Shown piece by piece: positions 50,540-59,242 of a stretch of DNA of 64,000 nucleotides. The position numbers and the translations under genes are program-made. Below the pieces are notes generated by a model. That model saw only the letters and a list, made by a program, of their open reading frames with translations. It ran no database searches and was not told the DNA's origin. The DNA comes from Microbulbifer sp. MI-G (lineage in GTDB: Bacteria > Pseudomonadota > Gammaproteobacteria > Pseudomonadales > Cellvibrionaceae): positions 2,655,501 through 2,719,500 of the forward strand of contig NZ_CP098023.1 of NCBI RefSeq assembly GCF_030440425.1. Reading direction: 5' to 3'. Position 1 is the first letter of the stretch; each line of letters opens with the position of its first letter.

Positions 50540-51605
50540 ACTCAACTACAAACTGCCCCAGCTTTCTGCGCACCACAGGTAGGGAGCTGGCAACAGCAAG
50601 GAAAGCTCTAAATTCAAGCCTTGCTTTTATGGACCTTCCGGTGACGATTTTGCGGACACGCTCGGTAATCTCTATGATTTTTTTATCTTCGCGGTGACGC
50701 AGCTCTGAATAGCCTGAAAGTCGCCTCTCCACAACGCGCTTGGCCAGTTCGGCAGCGTCCGCAATACCAAGGTTCATACCACGCCCTCCTATAGGTGAAT
50801 GGCAGTGCGCTGCATCGCCGGCAAGATGCACCCTGCCTTTTGAGTATCGCTCGGCTTGGCGAATAGAGATTTTAAAGGTTCCCTCCCGATGAATCTTGCA
50901 AACCTTCAATCCCATTGGAAAAGCATCTATAGCATTATCACAACTGGCCACTAAACGGTGACGATCTTTTCCAATCGGAACCGCAACCGCCACTGTGCCA
51001 GACGATGACCTCACCAAGGTGAATTTTTCACGAGATGGCCAACCCTCTGTGTCCACATCCGCAATAGACCACTTTTCTTCCAGGTCAAATCCTAGATAGT
51101 TGATTCCAGCTGCTTCCCGCACTTTGCTATGAATACCGTCTGCACCAATGATCAAATCAAATCTCTCTTCCACTCCGCTGGAGAGCAGTGCCACGACACC
51201 TTTGGACTCCTCTCTCAGGTCCTGAAGCTCATTTTGGTATCCCACTTCAACGCCCATGCTCCCGAGTGTGTTAGCCATAATCGCCTCTGTACGATCCTGA
51301 GGGAGCCCAAGGATAGTTGGGAAATAGATGCGATTCGAATGCAGCGGTAGCTCCAGAGCCAGTCGCTCTCTCTGGTAAATACAAGCGCCGCGTATCGGCA
51401 CCCCTTCCTCAATCAACGTTTCCGAAACTCCCGAATGGGATAGCAACTCCAGACTACGAGAAGTGATGCCTACAGCCCGACTCAACGTTGATGCATTATC
51501 CCGCCGGTCAATTACCTTGGCCAGTAAACCTCTCCTGGCCAATTCAATTGCAGCGGTAAGGCCAGTGGGCCCAGCGCCAACAATCAATATTTTCACAAGC
51601 TTCAC
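50535..51605 (-). CDS. FAD-dependent aromatic-ring monooxygenase (PHBH family)
   Basis: 356 residues. ILIVGAGPTGLTAAIELARRG is the FAD-binding glycine motif; DLIIGADGIHSKVREA is the DG motif near residue 155; and VHLAGDAAHCHSPIGGRGMN holds the GD motif near residue 262. This is the class A flavoprotein hydroxylase family, acting on phenols or related rings with NAD(P)H. Family members are often 380-550 residues; here the C-terminal region is short. GTG start at 51,605 with AAGGGA upstream. No pathway gene is adjacent, so the substrate is unknown. Confidence 0.85.
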   Translation of the reverse strand: MKLVKILIVGAGPTGLTAAIELARRGLLAKVIDRRDNASTLSRAVGITSRSLELLSHSGVSETLIEEGVPIRGACIYQRERLALELPLHSNRIYFPTILGLPQDRTEAIMANTLGSMGVEVGYQNELQDLREESKGVVALLSSGVEERFDLIIGADGIHSKVREAAGINYLGFDLEEKWSIADVDTEGWPSREKFTLVRSSSGTVAVAVPIGKDRHRLVASCDNAIDAFPMGLKVCKIHREGTFKISIRQAERYSKGRVHLAGDAAHCHSPIGGRGMNLGIADAAELAKRVVERRLSGYSELRHREDKKIIEITERVRKIVTGRSIKARLEFRAFLAVASSLPVVRRKLGQFVVEF

Positions 51606-51783
51606 CCAGTTCCCTTACCTGTCAGTCAGTACGATAGCAGATGACAAAGTTTGTGAAGAAATTGAGGCCCGGCATCCCGGCTATTTGGGTTCCCAAGACA
51701 TGCAGCACATGCCGTGTAGGGTGTACATGACCACAAGAGCTAGTGAAAATCGCATTGTGAACTTGCAGTGTCAATAGAACCAG

Positions 51784-52236
51784 CTATGGATAACCAGCAA
51801 GCAGGGAAATGAGCTCCTCCAGACTTGCATAAGATTCAAGCTTGTCATCGATAGACTTAAAATTCTCATTTTTAGGATCAAACCACTTGGGATTTTTTTT
51901 CATGAGCACAGAGAGCTGCTGCTTTACAGATTCAAAAGAGACTTTCTCGGGCTCAGATAATTCAAACTGAATATTGGTAGAAAGCTCCTCTTTTGGCCTC
52001 AAGAAAAAATCCAGTGCAACATCAATAATATTTTTGACTTGCACGTAAAAGCTATCACGCGCCTCATAACCCAAAACAGAAAATTTATGACCTTTCGAAT
52101 CAATAATTGTTAAGTCGTCAAAAAGTTTTTGCTCTACGCTTTTTCGCGTCCTTATGCACAAATCTTTTTCGGTGTTGAGTTGCCCCTGAATAAATTTCTT
52201 ATTAAATATCAAAACTGGATAGGTTAAGGATTGCAT
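51784..52236 (-). CDS. Probable immunity protein for the RHS tip toxin
   Basis: 150 residues, acidic, no signal or membrane segment, so cytoplasmic. The start MQSLTYPVLIFNKKF lies inside the end of rhs: the ATG at 52,236 overlaps the RHS stop by 13 bp, so it is translated in step with the toxin. It is AT-rich, unlike the GC-rich RHS core, which is normal for exchangeable toxin tips and their partners. I recognise no immunity family; the assignment rests on position, size and composition. Confidence 0.7.
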   Translation of the reverse strand: MQSLTYPVLIFNKKFIQGQLNTEKDLCIRTRKSVEQKLFDDLTIIDSKGHKFSVLGYEARDSFYVQVKNIIDVALDFFLRPKEELSTNIQFELSEPEKVSFESVKQQLSVLMKKNPKWFDPKNENFKSIDDKLESYASLEELISLLAGYP

Positions 52237-55200
52237 TCACAACCTCCACCCCCGCCTACTGAATTCCCAGCAACACCTCCTGCAATGCCCCCACCTACTT
52301 GCCCTTGCTTATACCAGCTTGGAGTTCCATACCACCACCGTTGGGCGGCATTGAACTTTGGCTGCCCTTGCCAGGAGCCATGAATTCTGCGGTGAATATT
52401 CTTTGGTAGCGGGTTTAAATTTAGAGGATGGTTTCTCCAACTAGGGCCTGTCCTGCCACCACGGCCAAATGCCCAGTGATGCGCTTCCCAGTCCCCTCGG
52501 GGTGCTGATCCATTTCGATTATGATACCTCCTGTATCTCCGTTGAACATTATTCCACCTTTTGCTTGATCTTGCCCACTTGGCTCCTGAAACGGAGTGTT
52601 TAAAGGCATTCGTTGTAGCAGCGCGCCCCAAGCTTCCTAACCCCCCGGTTACTGCGCCAAGTGCCGCTGAACCCGCAACCTGGCCCCAATTGACACAGTT
52701 CAGATTTCCACCGTTTTGGGCAAGCTGAAGTCCCAAATCAACAAGGCCACCAATAACGCCACCTAGAACCCCAAATTCGCCGGTAGGGTCTGTGTAAATT
52801 AATGGGTTGTTGTCAACGTAGGTGTATGTGTTCAAACCGTCATATAAACCCAGCGGATCACCTTGGATGAACCTGCCGATCATTGGTTCATAGTCACGGT
52901 AGTAATTGTAATAGTGTGGTGCTTCAGCAACTTTAATCTGTCCAGGAAAGCGCAGGTTCACTACCGTCTGATTGTTATCACCATCCGGATCAGTATCCGG
53001 CATTGACTGCCCAAAGGCATCGCTGTCCCAGCGCCAGACCACGGTTTCATTCTGGCTGGTGCCCACCCTTGGCGTGTACAAGTGGTCTGTATGCAGGTAA
53101 GTCAGAGCCGCACTCTGAACCTGCCCTCCAGTGTAAATAGCCTCTACCTGTGCAATGGGCATATTGTCCAGGTAAATATAGTCCACCCGATTCTGCACGG
53201 CACCAGCTGCGCTGAGGTGGGTTTCACTCAGGTACTGGCCGTTCAGATCGTAGTGCAGCAGATTGTCTTCCGTCTTGTCGGTGCGTACCCGCTGGCCGAT
53301 GGCATTGTAGTAGTAGGTACCCTTGAGTGTGCCGTTTTCGCTGTAGGTGTTGAGCCGGTTGGCGTGGTTGTAGGTGTACTGCCTGGCGCCATCATTGGTG
53401 CTGGTAGTATTGCCGGCGCTATCGGTGCTCCAGGCCTCACCACCCTTTTCGCTGAGGCGGTTCGAGTTGCTCTCGTAGCCATAAGCGATCACCTCACTGG
53501 TATTGTTTTTTGTGGTGGTCTGCTGGGTACGGTTGCCCAGCAGGTCGTAGGTAAAACGGTTTTGCCCTGCCACAGAGCTGTCATCGGTGAGGCGATAGAG
53601 CGTATCGTAGTCGTAGCTGCGGTTTTTTACCGCATCCAGACTGTCGGTGATGCCGGTGATATTGTCGACCGGATTGTAACTGTAGCTTTGCGACAGAAGA
53701 TCGCCCCCGCTGCCGGTGGCGCTCACCGATTGCAAACGGCCGTCCTGGTCGTAGCCGTAGTGTTGGGTAATGCCGTTGCCGTAGTCCATGGCGGCAACAC
53801 CACCGAAGGGCTGGTAACGCACATTGCTGACCAGGGTCTGGGCTTCCGCTTCGGCATTTTCCCGGGTGGTGACTGTGGCGATACGCCCCAGGGCATCGCG
53901 CTCATAGTGGACGACGCGCCCGGAAGGATAGGTGATTTCAATCACCCGCCCTTCGCTGTCGTAGCGGTAGCCGGTGCTGAAAGCCTGCCCGGCGATGGTG
54001 TCGTCCTGCCGAGTGATGCGACCCAGTACGTCATAGGTCAAACTGGTACTGCCGGCGTCATTGCTATAGCTGGTCAGGCGGCCGATGCCTTTGTTGCCGT
54101 CAACAGTGCTGTCGTAGCTAAAGTTGGCATTTTCGCCGGGGCTGCCTGGATAATGAATGCCGATAAGACGGTTGAGGGCATCGTAACTCCGCTGACTGAC
54201 AATACCGCGGGCATCGATGCTGGATATGCGGTTGCCGGCAGTATCATAGGTATAGCGGCTGGCGCCGCTGTCGGGGCTGACCAACTCCAGCAGGTTACCG
54301 GCCAGGTCGTATTGATAGCTGGTGCGGTTACCGCGAGGGTCGGTGACTTCCGTTACACGCTCCTCGGCGTCATAGGCAAATTGGGTACTGGCAGCCAGGT
54401 TGCCGCTGTCCTCAATACTCTGCACCAGGCGCCCGAGGCCGTCGTAGCGATGATCGGTATCATTATCCAGAGCGTCTTTGACTCCGGTCATGCGCCCAAG
54501 GCCGTCGTAACTGAACAGGGTGCGCTGCTGCTCGGCGCCGAGGGTCTGTTTGAGGCGGTTGAGGGCATCGAAGGTGCGGCTCAGGGTGCGGTTCAGCGCG
54601 CCCTGGCTGTCGAGCACGTCCTCTTTGCGGATATTGCCCTGGGAGTCGAGGGTATAGCGTATCCTGTTGCCCTCACCGTCCTCGATCCGGGTCAGGCGGT
54701 TGCGGGTGTCGTAAGTGAACTGGAGGCTATTGCCATCTGACTGGGTCACCTTGGTAACATTGCCGCGGTCATCGTATTCGTAGGCAGTGACGATATCGCC
54801 GTCGCTATCCTCTCCCCCGGCATGGATCACCTGCTCCTGCAACCAGCCGCGGGGGTGGTAGCGGTAACTGGTAGTTAAGCCGTTGGCATCGCGGGTGCTG
54901 GTGACACGGCCGGCGGCATCGTAGGCAAGGTATTCCAGGGTCTGGCCTAGGGCGTTGGCCAGGGTTTTCAGGTCGCCTTTGCGGTAGCAGTTGCCACCAC
55001 TGGTACAGCCGCTTTGATCGGTGGTGTCGTAATAGGTGTAGGTAACAATATCCTGCACGTCGGTGCGGGGGCCGTCGATCTGTTTCACCAGGGCGCTGTC
55101 GGGGCAGCCGGTTTCGCCGCTGCAGTAGGTATAGGTGGTGATGGCGTCGGTGTTGTCGTCCTGGCGCTGCCGCATACTGGCAATATGCACCGGGCGATTC

Positions 55201-56618
55201 TGTGCGTCGCGTACAAAGGTGTATTCGGTGTGGAACACCCGTTCGGGGGCCAGGCTTGAGACCCGTTCCATACTGGCCACGCGGCCGTGGTCGTAGGTCC
55301 AACGCTCGGTGATCACTTCACCGCTGGCGAGGGTGGTGCTGGCGCTGGTCTTCTGTGCCTGGCTGTTGTAGGTGTAATCGGTGGCGGTGAGCAGGGTTAA
55401 GTCATCGCCCTGCTTTTCCCAGTACTCGCTGCGAACCCGGTCCTTGCTGTCGTTGTAGATCTGGCGCAACTCGTTGCCGAGGGGGTCGATGCGTTTAGTG
55501 AGATAGCCCACCTCGTCAAATTCATAGGTGCTGTTGCGGGTGTCGAGCACTTCGCCACTGGCACTTTTCACCGTCTCGGTGATTTGGGTAATGCCGGTCT
55601 CCAGATATGCCAGCTCAATACTATTCTGCCCCTCCACCTGCTTTTTCACCCGGCCCTCATCGTCGTAGGTGTTGGTCACCCAGACAGCGCCGGCACCGCG
55701 CTGCAGGCCGGTGATGCGGTGGGCATCCGCGCTGTCTTCGTATTGAAAACTGTGCTGGTAGTTGTCCAGGCCCGCCACCTGTACCAGGTTGCCGCGGGTG
55801 GCGGTTTGCCATTGGTCGTGGTGGTAATCGATACGGCGGCCATCGCTGGCGATCACGTGGCTGAGGCGGCCGCTGTTGTCGTCGTAGAAGAAGTCGACTG
55901 CGGCACCGGTGGCGGCGCCGTCCGCACCCCGCTCTTCAATGCGGGTCAGGCGCGGCTGGTAGGCCACCACCATCGGCTTGCTGGGGTCGACACTGTTGGG
56001 GGAAGTGCCGATCAGCGGCAGGCGCCCGCGCTCGTCGTAACTTAGACGGTGGCTCTGGCCCTGTTGATTGATGATCGCCACCAGGCGCCCATCGGTGTCG
56101 AACTCGTCGCGCTTGCCGCTGGCATAAGTAAAGGTGTAGCTGCCGTCGCCGTGCTCCTCCAGGGTGCCCTGGGGGGCATCCCGCGGCGTGACATAGGCGC
56201 CGCCGGTAAACACAAAGGTATCGCGGCGGCCGCAGCCGGAGCGCAGCAGCACCGAGCCATCGGGATATTCAAACAGGCGGCGGTCGTGGTCGAAGGCCCA
56301 GCCGTAACCGAGAGCATTGTCGAACTGAGAATTGCTATCAAAGCGACGCAGCAGGCGGATGGGATAGTTGACCCCCACCTGCAGGTCGGTGTCGGCCAGG
56401 TAAAAGCCCCCATCGAACGTGCGGATGGGGTCGCCCACGGAACTGGTGCTGCTGTCACAGCAGGGGTTAGGGCTGCGCTCGCAGGGCGGCGGCTCCGGCG
56501 GCTCCGGCGGGTGGTCACCGGCCGAATCGCCACCAAAATCATGCGCCGTCGCGGCCTGCATCAATACAATCGCACAGAACCCGGCGAGCACTGTGCGCAC
56601 CTTTCCCCAACTGGTCAT
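52224..56618 (-). CDS. Exported RHS/YD-repeat polymorphic toxin
   Basis: 1,464 residues from ATG 56,618 (AAGGA upstream; the open frame goes 51 bp further without benefit). A signal peptide (MTSWGKVRTVLAGFCAIVLM ending AATAHDF) is followed by a Pro-rich Cys region, about 20 YD repeats (YDxxGR/L patterns such as YDGLGRLVQS, YDALNRLIGI), and the RHS core end YYRDYEPMIGRFIQGDPLGL at about residue 1,245. After DPTGEFG (about 1,283) the sequence changes: 181 residues with an Arg/Trp-rich block, EAHHWAF, NHPLNLNPLPKNIHRRIHG and a Gly-rich end. The two His, Asn and His-x3-His resemble an HNH/xHH nuclease. No VgrG or PAAR gene is in this window. Confidence 0.88.
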   Translation of the reverse strand: MTSWGKVRTVLAGFCAIVLMQAATAHDFGGDSAGDHPPEPPEPPPCERSPNPCCDSSTSSVGDPIRTFDGGFYLADTDLQVGVNYPIRLLRRFDSNSQFDNALGYGWAFDHDRRLFEYPDGSVLLRSGCGRRDTFVFTGGAYVTPRDAPQGTLEEHGDGSYTFTYASGKRDEFDTDGRLVAIINQQGQSHRLSYDERGRLPLIGTSPNSVDPSKPMVVAYQPRLTRIEERGADGAATGAAVDFFYDDNSGRLSHVIASDGRRIDYHHDQWQTATRGNLVQVAGLDNYQHSFQYEDSADAHRITGLQRGAGAVWVTNTYDDEGRVKKQVEGQNSIELAYLETGITQITETVKSASGEVLDTRNSTYEFDEVGYLTKRIDPLGNELRQIYNDSKDRVRSEYWEKQGDDLTLLTATDYTYNSQAQKTSASTTLASGEVITERWTYDHGRVASMERVSSLAPERVFHTEYTFVRDAQNRPVHIASMRQRQDDNTDAITTYTYCSGETGCPDSALVKQIDGPRTDVQDIVTYTYYDTTDQSGCTSGGNCYRKGDLKTLANALGQTLEYLAYDAAGRVTSTRDANGLTTSYRYHPRGWLQEQVIHAGGEDSDGDIVTAYEYDDRGNVTKVTQSDGNSLQFTYDTRNRLTRIEDGEGNRIRYTLDSQGNIRKEDVLDSQGALNRTLSRTFDALNRLKQTLGAEQQRTLFSYDGLGRMTGVKDALDNDTDHRYDGLGRLVQSIEDSGNLAASTQFAYDAEERVTEVTDPRGNRTSYQYDLAGNLLELVSPDSGASRYTYDTAGNRISSIDARGIVSQRSYDALNRLIGIHYPGSPGENANFSYDSTVDGNKGIGRLTSYSNDAGSTSLTYDVLGRITRQDDTIAGQAFSTGYRYDSEGRVIEITYPSGRVVHYERDALGRIATVTTRENAEAEAQTLVSNVRYQPFGGVAAMDYGNGITQHYGYDQDGRLQSVSATGSGGDLLSQSYSYNPVDNITGITDSLDAVKNRSYDYDTLYRLTDDSSVAGQNRFTYDLLGNRTQQTTTKNNTSEVIAYGYESNSNRLSEKGGEAWSTDSAGNTTSTNDGARQYTYNHANRLNTYSENGTLKGTYYYNAIGQRVRTDKTEDNLLHYDLNGQYLSETHLSAAGAVQNRVDYIYLDNMPIAQVEAIYTGGQVQSAALTYLHTDHLYTPRVGTSQNETVVWRWDSDAFGQSMPDTDPDGDNNQTVVNLRFPGQIKVAEAPHYYNYYRDYEPMIGRFIQGDPLGLYDGLNTYTYVDNNPLIYTDPTGEFGVLGGVIGGLVDLGLQLAQNGGNLNCVNWGQVAGSAALGAVTGGLGSLGRAATTNAFKHSVSGAKWARSSKRWNNVQRRYRRYHNRNGSAPRGDWEAHHWAFGRGGRTGPSWRNHPLNLNPLPKNIHRRIHGSWQGQPKFNAAQRWWYGTPSWYKQGQVGGGIAGGVAGNSVGGGGGCECNP

Positions 56619-56688
56619 GCTGTATTCCTTTTTTATTCCGCTATTACCGGGCGTGTCTGAATCGACCACGCTTGAAGGATGATTAAAT

Positions 56689-57111
56689 TCAGTTCTTGTC
56701 CAGTGCCCGGTACCGGGCGTAGGCCTGATCGGCCTCGTCCTGCCGGCCCAGCTGCTCGAAGGCCTGACCGCGGCGCAGGTGGATATCCGCCCGCTGCGGG
56801 GCCAGTGCCAGGGCCAGATCGTAGGCTTCCAGGGCCTCTGCCCACTGGCCCCAGGCCCGCCACAGACTCCCCATCAGCAACCAGCCCTCAATATTTTTGC
56901 GATCATGTTGCAATAAAAGATCGAGCTGCTGGTAGGCCCGCTCCAGTTTGCCCAGGCGGTAGTAGTGATCTCCCAGTGCCAGGAGCTGCCCGGCGCTGCG
57001 CGCGTGGAGACGAATGCGTTCGATCGCCTTGATACGCGCGTGGTAATTTTGCTCCGCCGCCTGTGCGGGCAGGCAGAGCAACAGGGCCAAAAACAGGACA
57101 AAGCGTTTCAT
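56689..57111 (-). CDS. Exported TPR-repeat protein
   Basis: 140 residues. The signal peptide MKRFVLFLALLLCLPAQAAE is cut near residue 18. Then come about three TPR units: LLALGDHYYRLGKLERAYQQ, then GWLLMGSLWRAWGQWAEALE and HLRRGQAFEQLGRQDEADQA. TPR proteins bind partner proteins, so it may hold or guide the RHS product in the periplasm. It lies 70 bp before rhs and 49 bp after the FlgD-Ig gene. ATG at 57,111 with AAGGA upstream. Confidence 0.85.
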   Translation of the reverse strand: MKRFVLFLALLLCLPAQAAEQNYHARIKAIERIRLHARSAGQLLALGDHYYRLGKLERAYQQLDLLLQHDRKNIEGWLLMGSLWRAWGQWAEALEAYDLALALAPQRADIHLRRGQAFEQLGRQDEADQAYARYRALDKN

Positions 57112-57160
57112 GGGAAAAATTCCTTTTTGTTGTCGGCTTGTTACCATTTCAGTGTCTGCA

Positions 57161-58276
57161 TCAGGGCTCGGACGCCGCCGGTGGCCGCTCTACCCAGAGC
57201 TTCAGGGTGGCGGTGCCGAAGTTGCCTTCGTAGCCGCGCACATTCACCGTGACAAAGTGTTCCCCTGCACTGACGCGGCGGCTGTCCCACTGCCAGGTCA
57301 TGGGCAGAAAACCCACCTCGTTTTCAAAGGCGAAAATGCCATCCACATAGAAAACCGGTTCAAAGCGCTGGGCCAGCAGGCGCGCGCGGTCTTTCTGTGC
57401 CACATGCAAACGCAGCGGCACGGTGCCGGACACCCGCCAGCGCCCTTCGCTGTCGCGCTCGGCGTCGATCCCCAGGCTCAGGTGTGTGGCAATATCGCCG
57501 CGGCGCTCCAGGGGCTGGTCGGCGTGGTGGTACATACGCTTGGTCCGCGGACCCGTTGTGTTTTTCTCACGGCGCTTTTCTGCGGGGAGATCCGCAAAGG
57601 CCACCCGCTGCGGCCGCTCGCCCACAAACAGGGTGTTCTGCGGCAGTGCATAGGCGGTGACCGCCAGATTCAGACGCGGGTGGGCATCGATCTTCAATAC
57701 CTGGGATTCGTCCCAGCCGTCCCAGGATTCCGCCTGGGCACCCCCCGGACGCGGGGCCCAGTCGAGCAGGGTGCGCAGCAGCGGGCCACCCGCTTTCAGA
57801 CCCAGGCGGATACTGACCCGCGCGGGCTGACTCAGGTGGTAGCGGATCCGGCCCGCATCCGTATCCCAGCGCACATCCGCCACTTCGACCCGTGCACCGC
57901 CGGTGAGATCGGTCAGGTCATGGGTAACACTGCGCTCATTATTTGTGGCGCTCAGGGTGTAGCTGTAGGCTTCCGCCGGCACCGGGTGCCCGTGCAGATC
58001 CAGGCCGTCCCAGCTCAGTTGCTGCACGCCGGCGGCGACTTCGCCGCCCTCCACCACCCGCACCAGGCGATCGCGGCCATCGTAGAGGGCCAGGGCAATC
58101 CGGGCCGGTTCATCCAGGACAAAACGGATCCGGGCGCGCTCGCCCCTGGCCGGTTCGAATACCTGCTTGTCCACGCTCACCTGGGTGATTGCCAGCGCCT
58201 GTACCCCGATGCTCAACAGCCCCGTGGCCAGTGTGGCTATGGCTGCCAGGGCCCGGCCCCAGTTCGATTTGTACAT
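57161..58276 (-). CDS. Exported FlgD-Ig-like protein
   Basis: 371 residues with a signal peptide (ALAAIATLATGLLSIGVQAL, cut near residue 28). An Ig-like fold of the FlgD_ig type is visible at about 30-115 (QLSWDGLDLHGHPVPAEAYS is the W-D-G-x-D/N-x-x-G hallmark) and probably again near 150-200 with ESWDGWDES. The rest is beta-rich. FlgD-Ig domains cap or sort surface structures; the same module is found at the C-terminus of the beta-helix protein upstream. Six bases separate it from the propeller gene, so the genes are co-transcribed. Confidence 0.75.
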   Translation of the reverse strand: MYKSNWGRALAAIATLATGLLSIGVQALAITQVSVDKQVFEPARGERARIRFVLDEPARIALALYDGRDRLVRVVEGGEVAAGVQQLSWDGLDLHGHPVPAEAYSYTLSATNNERSVTHDLTDLTGGARVEVADVRWDTDAGRIRYHLSQPARVSIRLGLKAGGPLLRTLLDWAPRPGGAQAESWDGWDESQVLKIDAHPRLNLAVTAYALPQNTLFVGERPQRVAFADLPAEKRREKNTTGPRTKRMYHHADQPLERRGDIATHLSLGIDAERDSEGRWRVSGTVPLRLHVAQKDRARLLAQRFEPVFYVDGIFAFENEVGFLPMTWQWDSRRVSAGEHFVTVNVRGYEGNFGTATLKLWVERPPAASEP

Positions 58277-58282
58277 ACTTTT

Positions 58283-59242
58283 TTACCTCCCTAGCCCGAG
58301 CGCCGCCGCTCCGTCCGCCTTTTCTCCATCCACTTGTTCTGCAGAGGATGCGGCCCCTGTATTGCCGTCGGTCGGCGCCCACACCGGTTGGCGTGCGCCC
58401 CCGGCACTGCGGGTCAGCGCCATTGCGGTTTTGCTGGCAAGATCGTACAGCCAGATATTCAGAGCACCGTCGCGGGTGGAGTGGAAAACCAGTTGATCCC
58501 CTCGGGGAGACCAGTTGGGGCGGGCATCCAGTGCCGGTCTCTGTGTCAGTCGCTCGCTGCGCCCGTCGGGGCGGCGCAGCCACAGTTCGTAATCGCCGGA
58601 GCGATTGCCGGAATAGGCGATGGCGCCATCCGGGCGCACCGCCAGATCGAAGTGATAGAGATCGCCCACGGTAAGCTGCTCGGTGGCGCGGGCGGCGACA
58701 TCCACTTTCCAGATATCGTGTACCTGGCCACCACTGCCGGAGAGGAAATACACCGCCGCACCATCCGGCGACCAGTTGGGCTCGTGCTGCAACCGCGGCA
58801 TCGCGGTGAGCTTGTCCAGTTTCTTACTGGCCAAGGTGTACCGATAAATATCGTTGTCATCGATACTGCTGGAGGTGCTAAGGGAAAAAGCCAGGCTGTC
58901 CCCGTTGGGGCTGATCACCGCATCCAGAATATTCGGCAGGGGCGCTGCAATCTGGGTCAGTGCCCGGCTGTGGCTGTCCAGCCGGTACAATTTGCCATCG
59001 TGCAGGTTCACCAGCAGATGGCGCCCATCCGGATACCAGGAGATGCGCGAGACATCGGCACCAAACCGGGTTAATTGCTCAAACTCCTCACCTGCGGTAT
59101 CGGTGCGCCACACTTCCCAGTAGCCGTCGGCCACACCTAGGTAGGCGATATCGTCTGCAGTGCCAAGCTGCGTGAGAAAGCCGAGGTAAAGCAGAGAAAC
59201 TAATCGAGTAACTGTTTTAAATGACATACAGTTTCTACCCAC
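58283..59242 (-). CDS. TolB-like (PD40) beta-propeller protein
   Basis: 319 residues, exported. The signal peptide FKTVTRLVSLLYLGFLTQLG is cut near GTADD. Six or so WD40-like/PD40 blades follow: SRISWYPDGRHLLVNL, DAVISPNGDSLAFSLS, EPNWSPDGAAVYFLSG, DLAVRPDGAIAYSGNR, RPNWSPRGDQLVFHST and QPVWAPTD. The fold is like the TolB C-terminal domain but without its N-terminal domain or Pal neighbours. It is a probable periplasmic binding platform. The start is either GTG directly after the upstream stop (TGAGTG) or ATG at 59,227. Confidence 0.85.
   Translation of the reverse strand: MGRNCMSFKTVTRLVSLLYLGFLTQLGTADDIAYLGVADGYWEVWRTDTAGEEFEQLTRFGADVSRISWYPDGRHLLVNLHDGKLYRLDSHSRALTQIAAPLPNILDAVISPNGDSLAFSLSTSSSIDDNDIYRYTLASKKLDKLTAMPRLQHEPNWSPDGAAVYFLSGSGGQVHDIWKVDVAARATEQLTVGDLYHFDLAVRPDGAIAYSGNRSGDYELWLRRPDGRSERLTQRPALDARPNWSPRGDQLVFHSTRDGALNIWLYDLASKTAMALTRSAGGARQPVWAPTDGNTGAASSAEQVDGEKADGAAALGLGR

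Noticed and set aside
53082..54740. 552-codon plus-strand frame opposite the RHS gene
   Set aside because: Long only because the YD repeats avoid stops on the other strand; the translation is low-complexity Val/Gly/Ala-rich with no family.
57110..58294. 394-codon plus-strand frame opposite the FlgD-Ig gene
   Set aside because: Antisense shadow; the minus-strand protein has a signal peptide and a recognisable fold.
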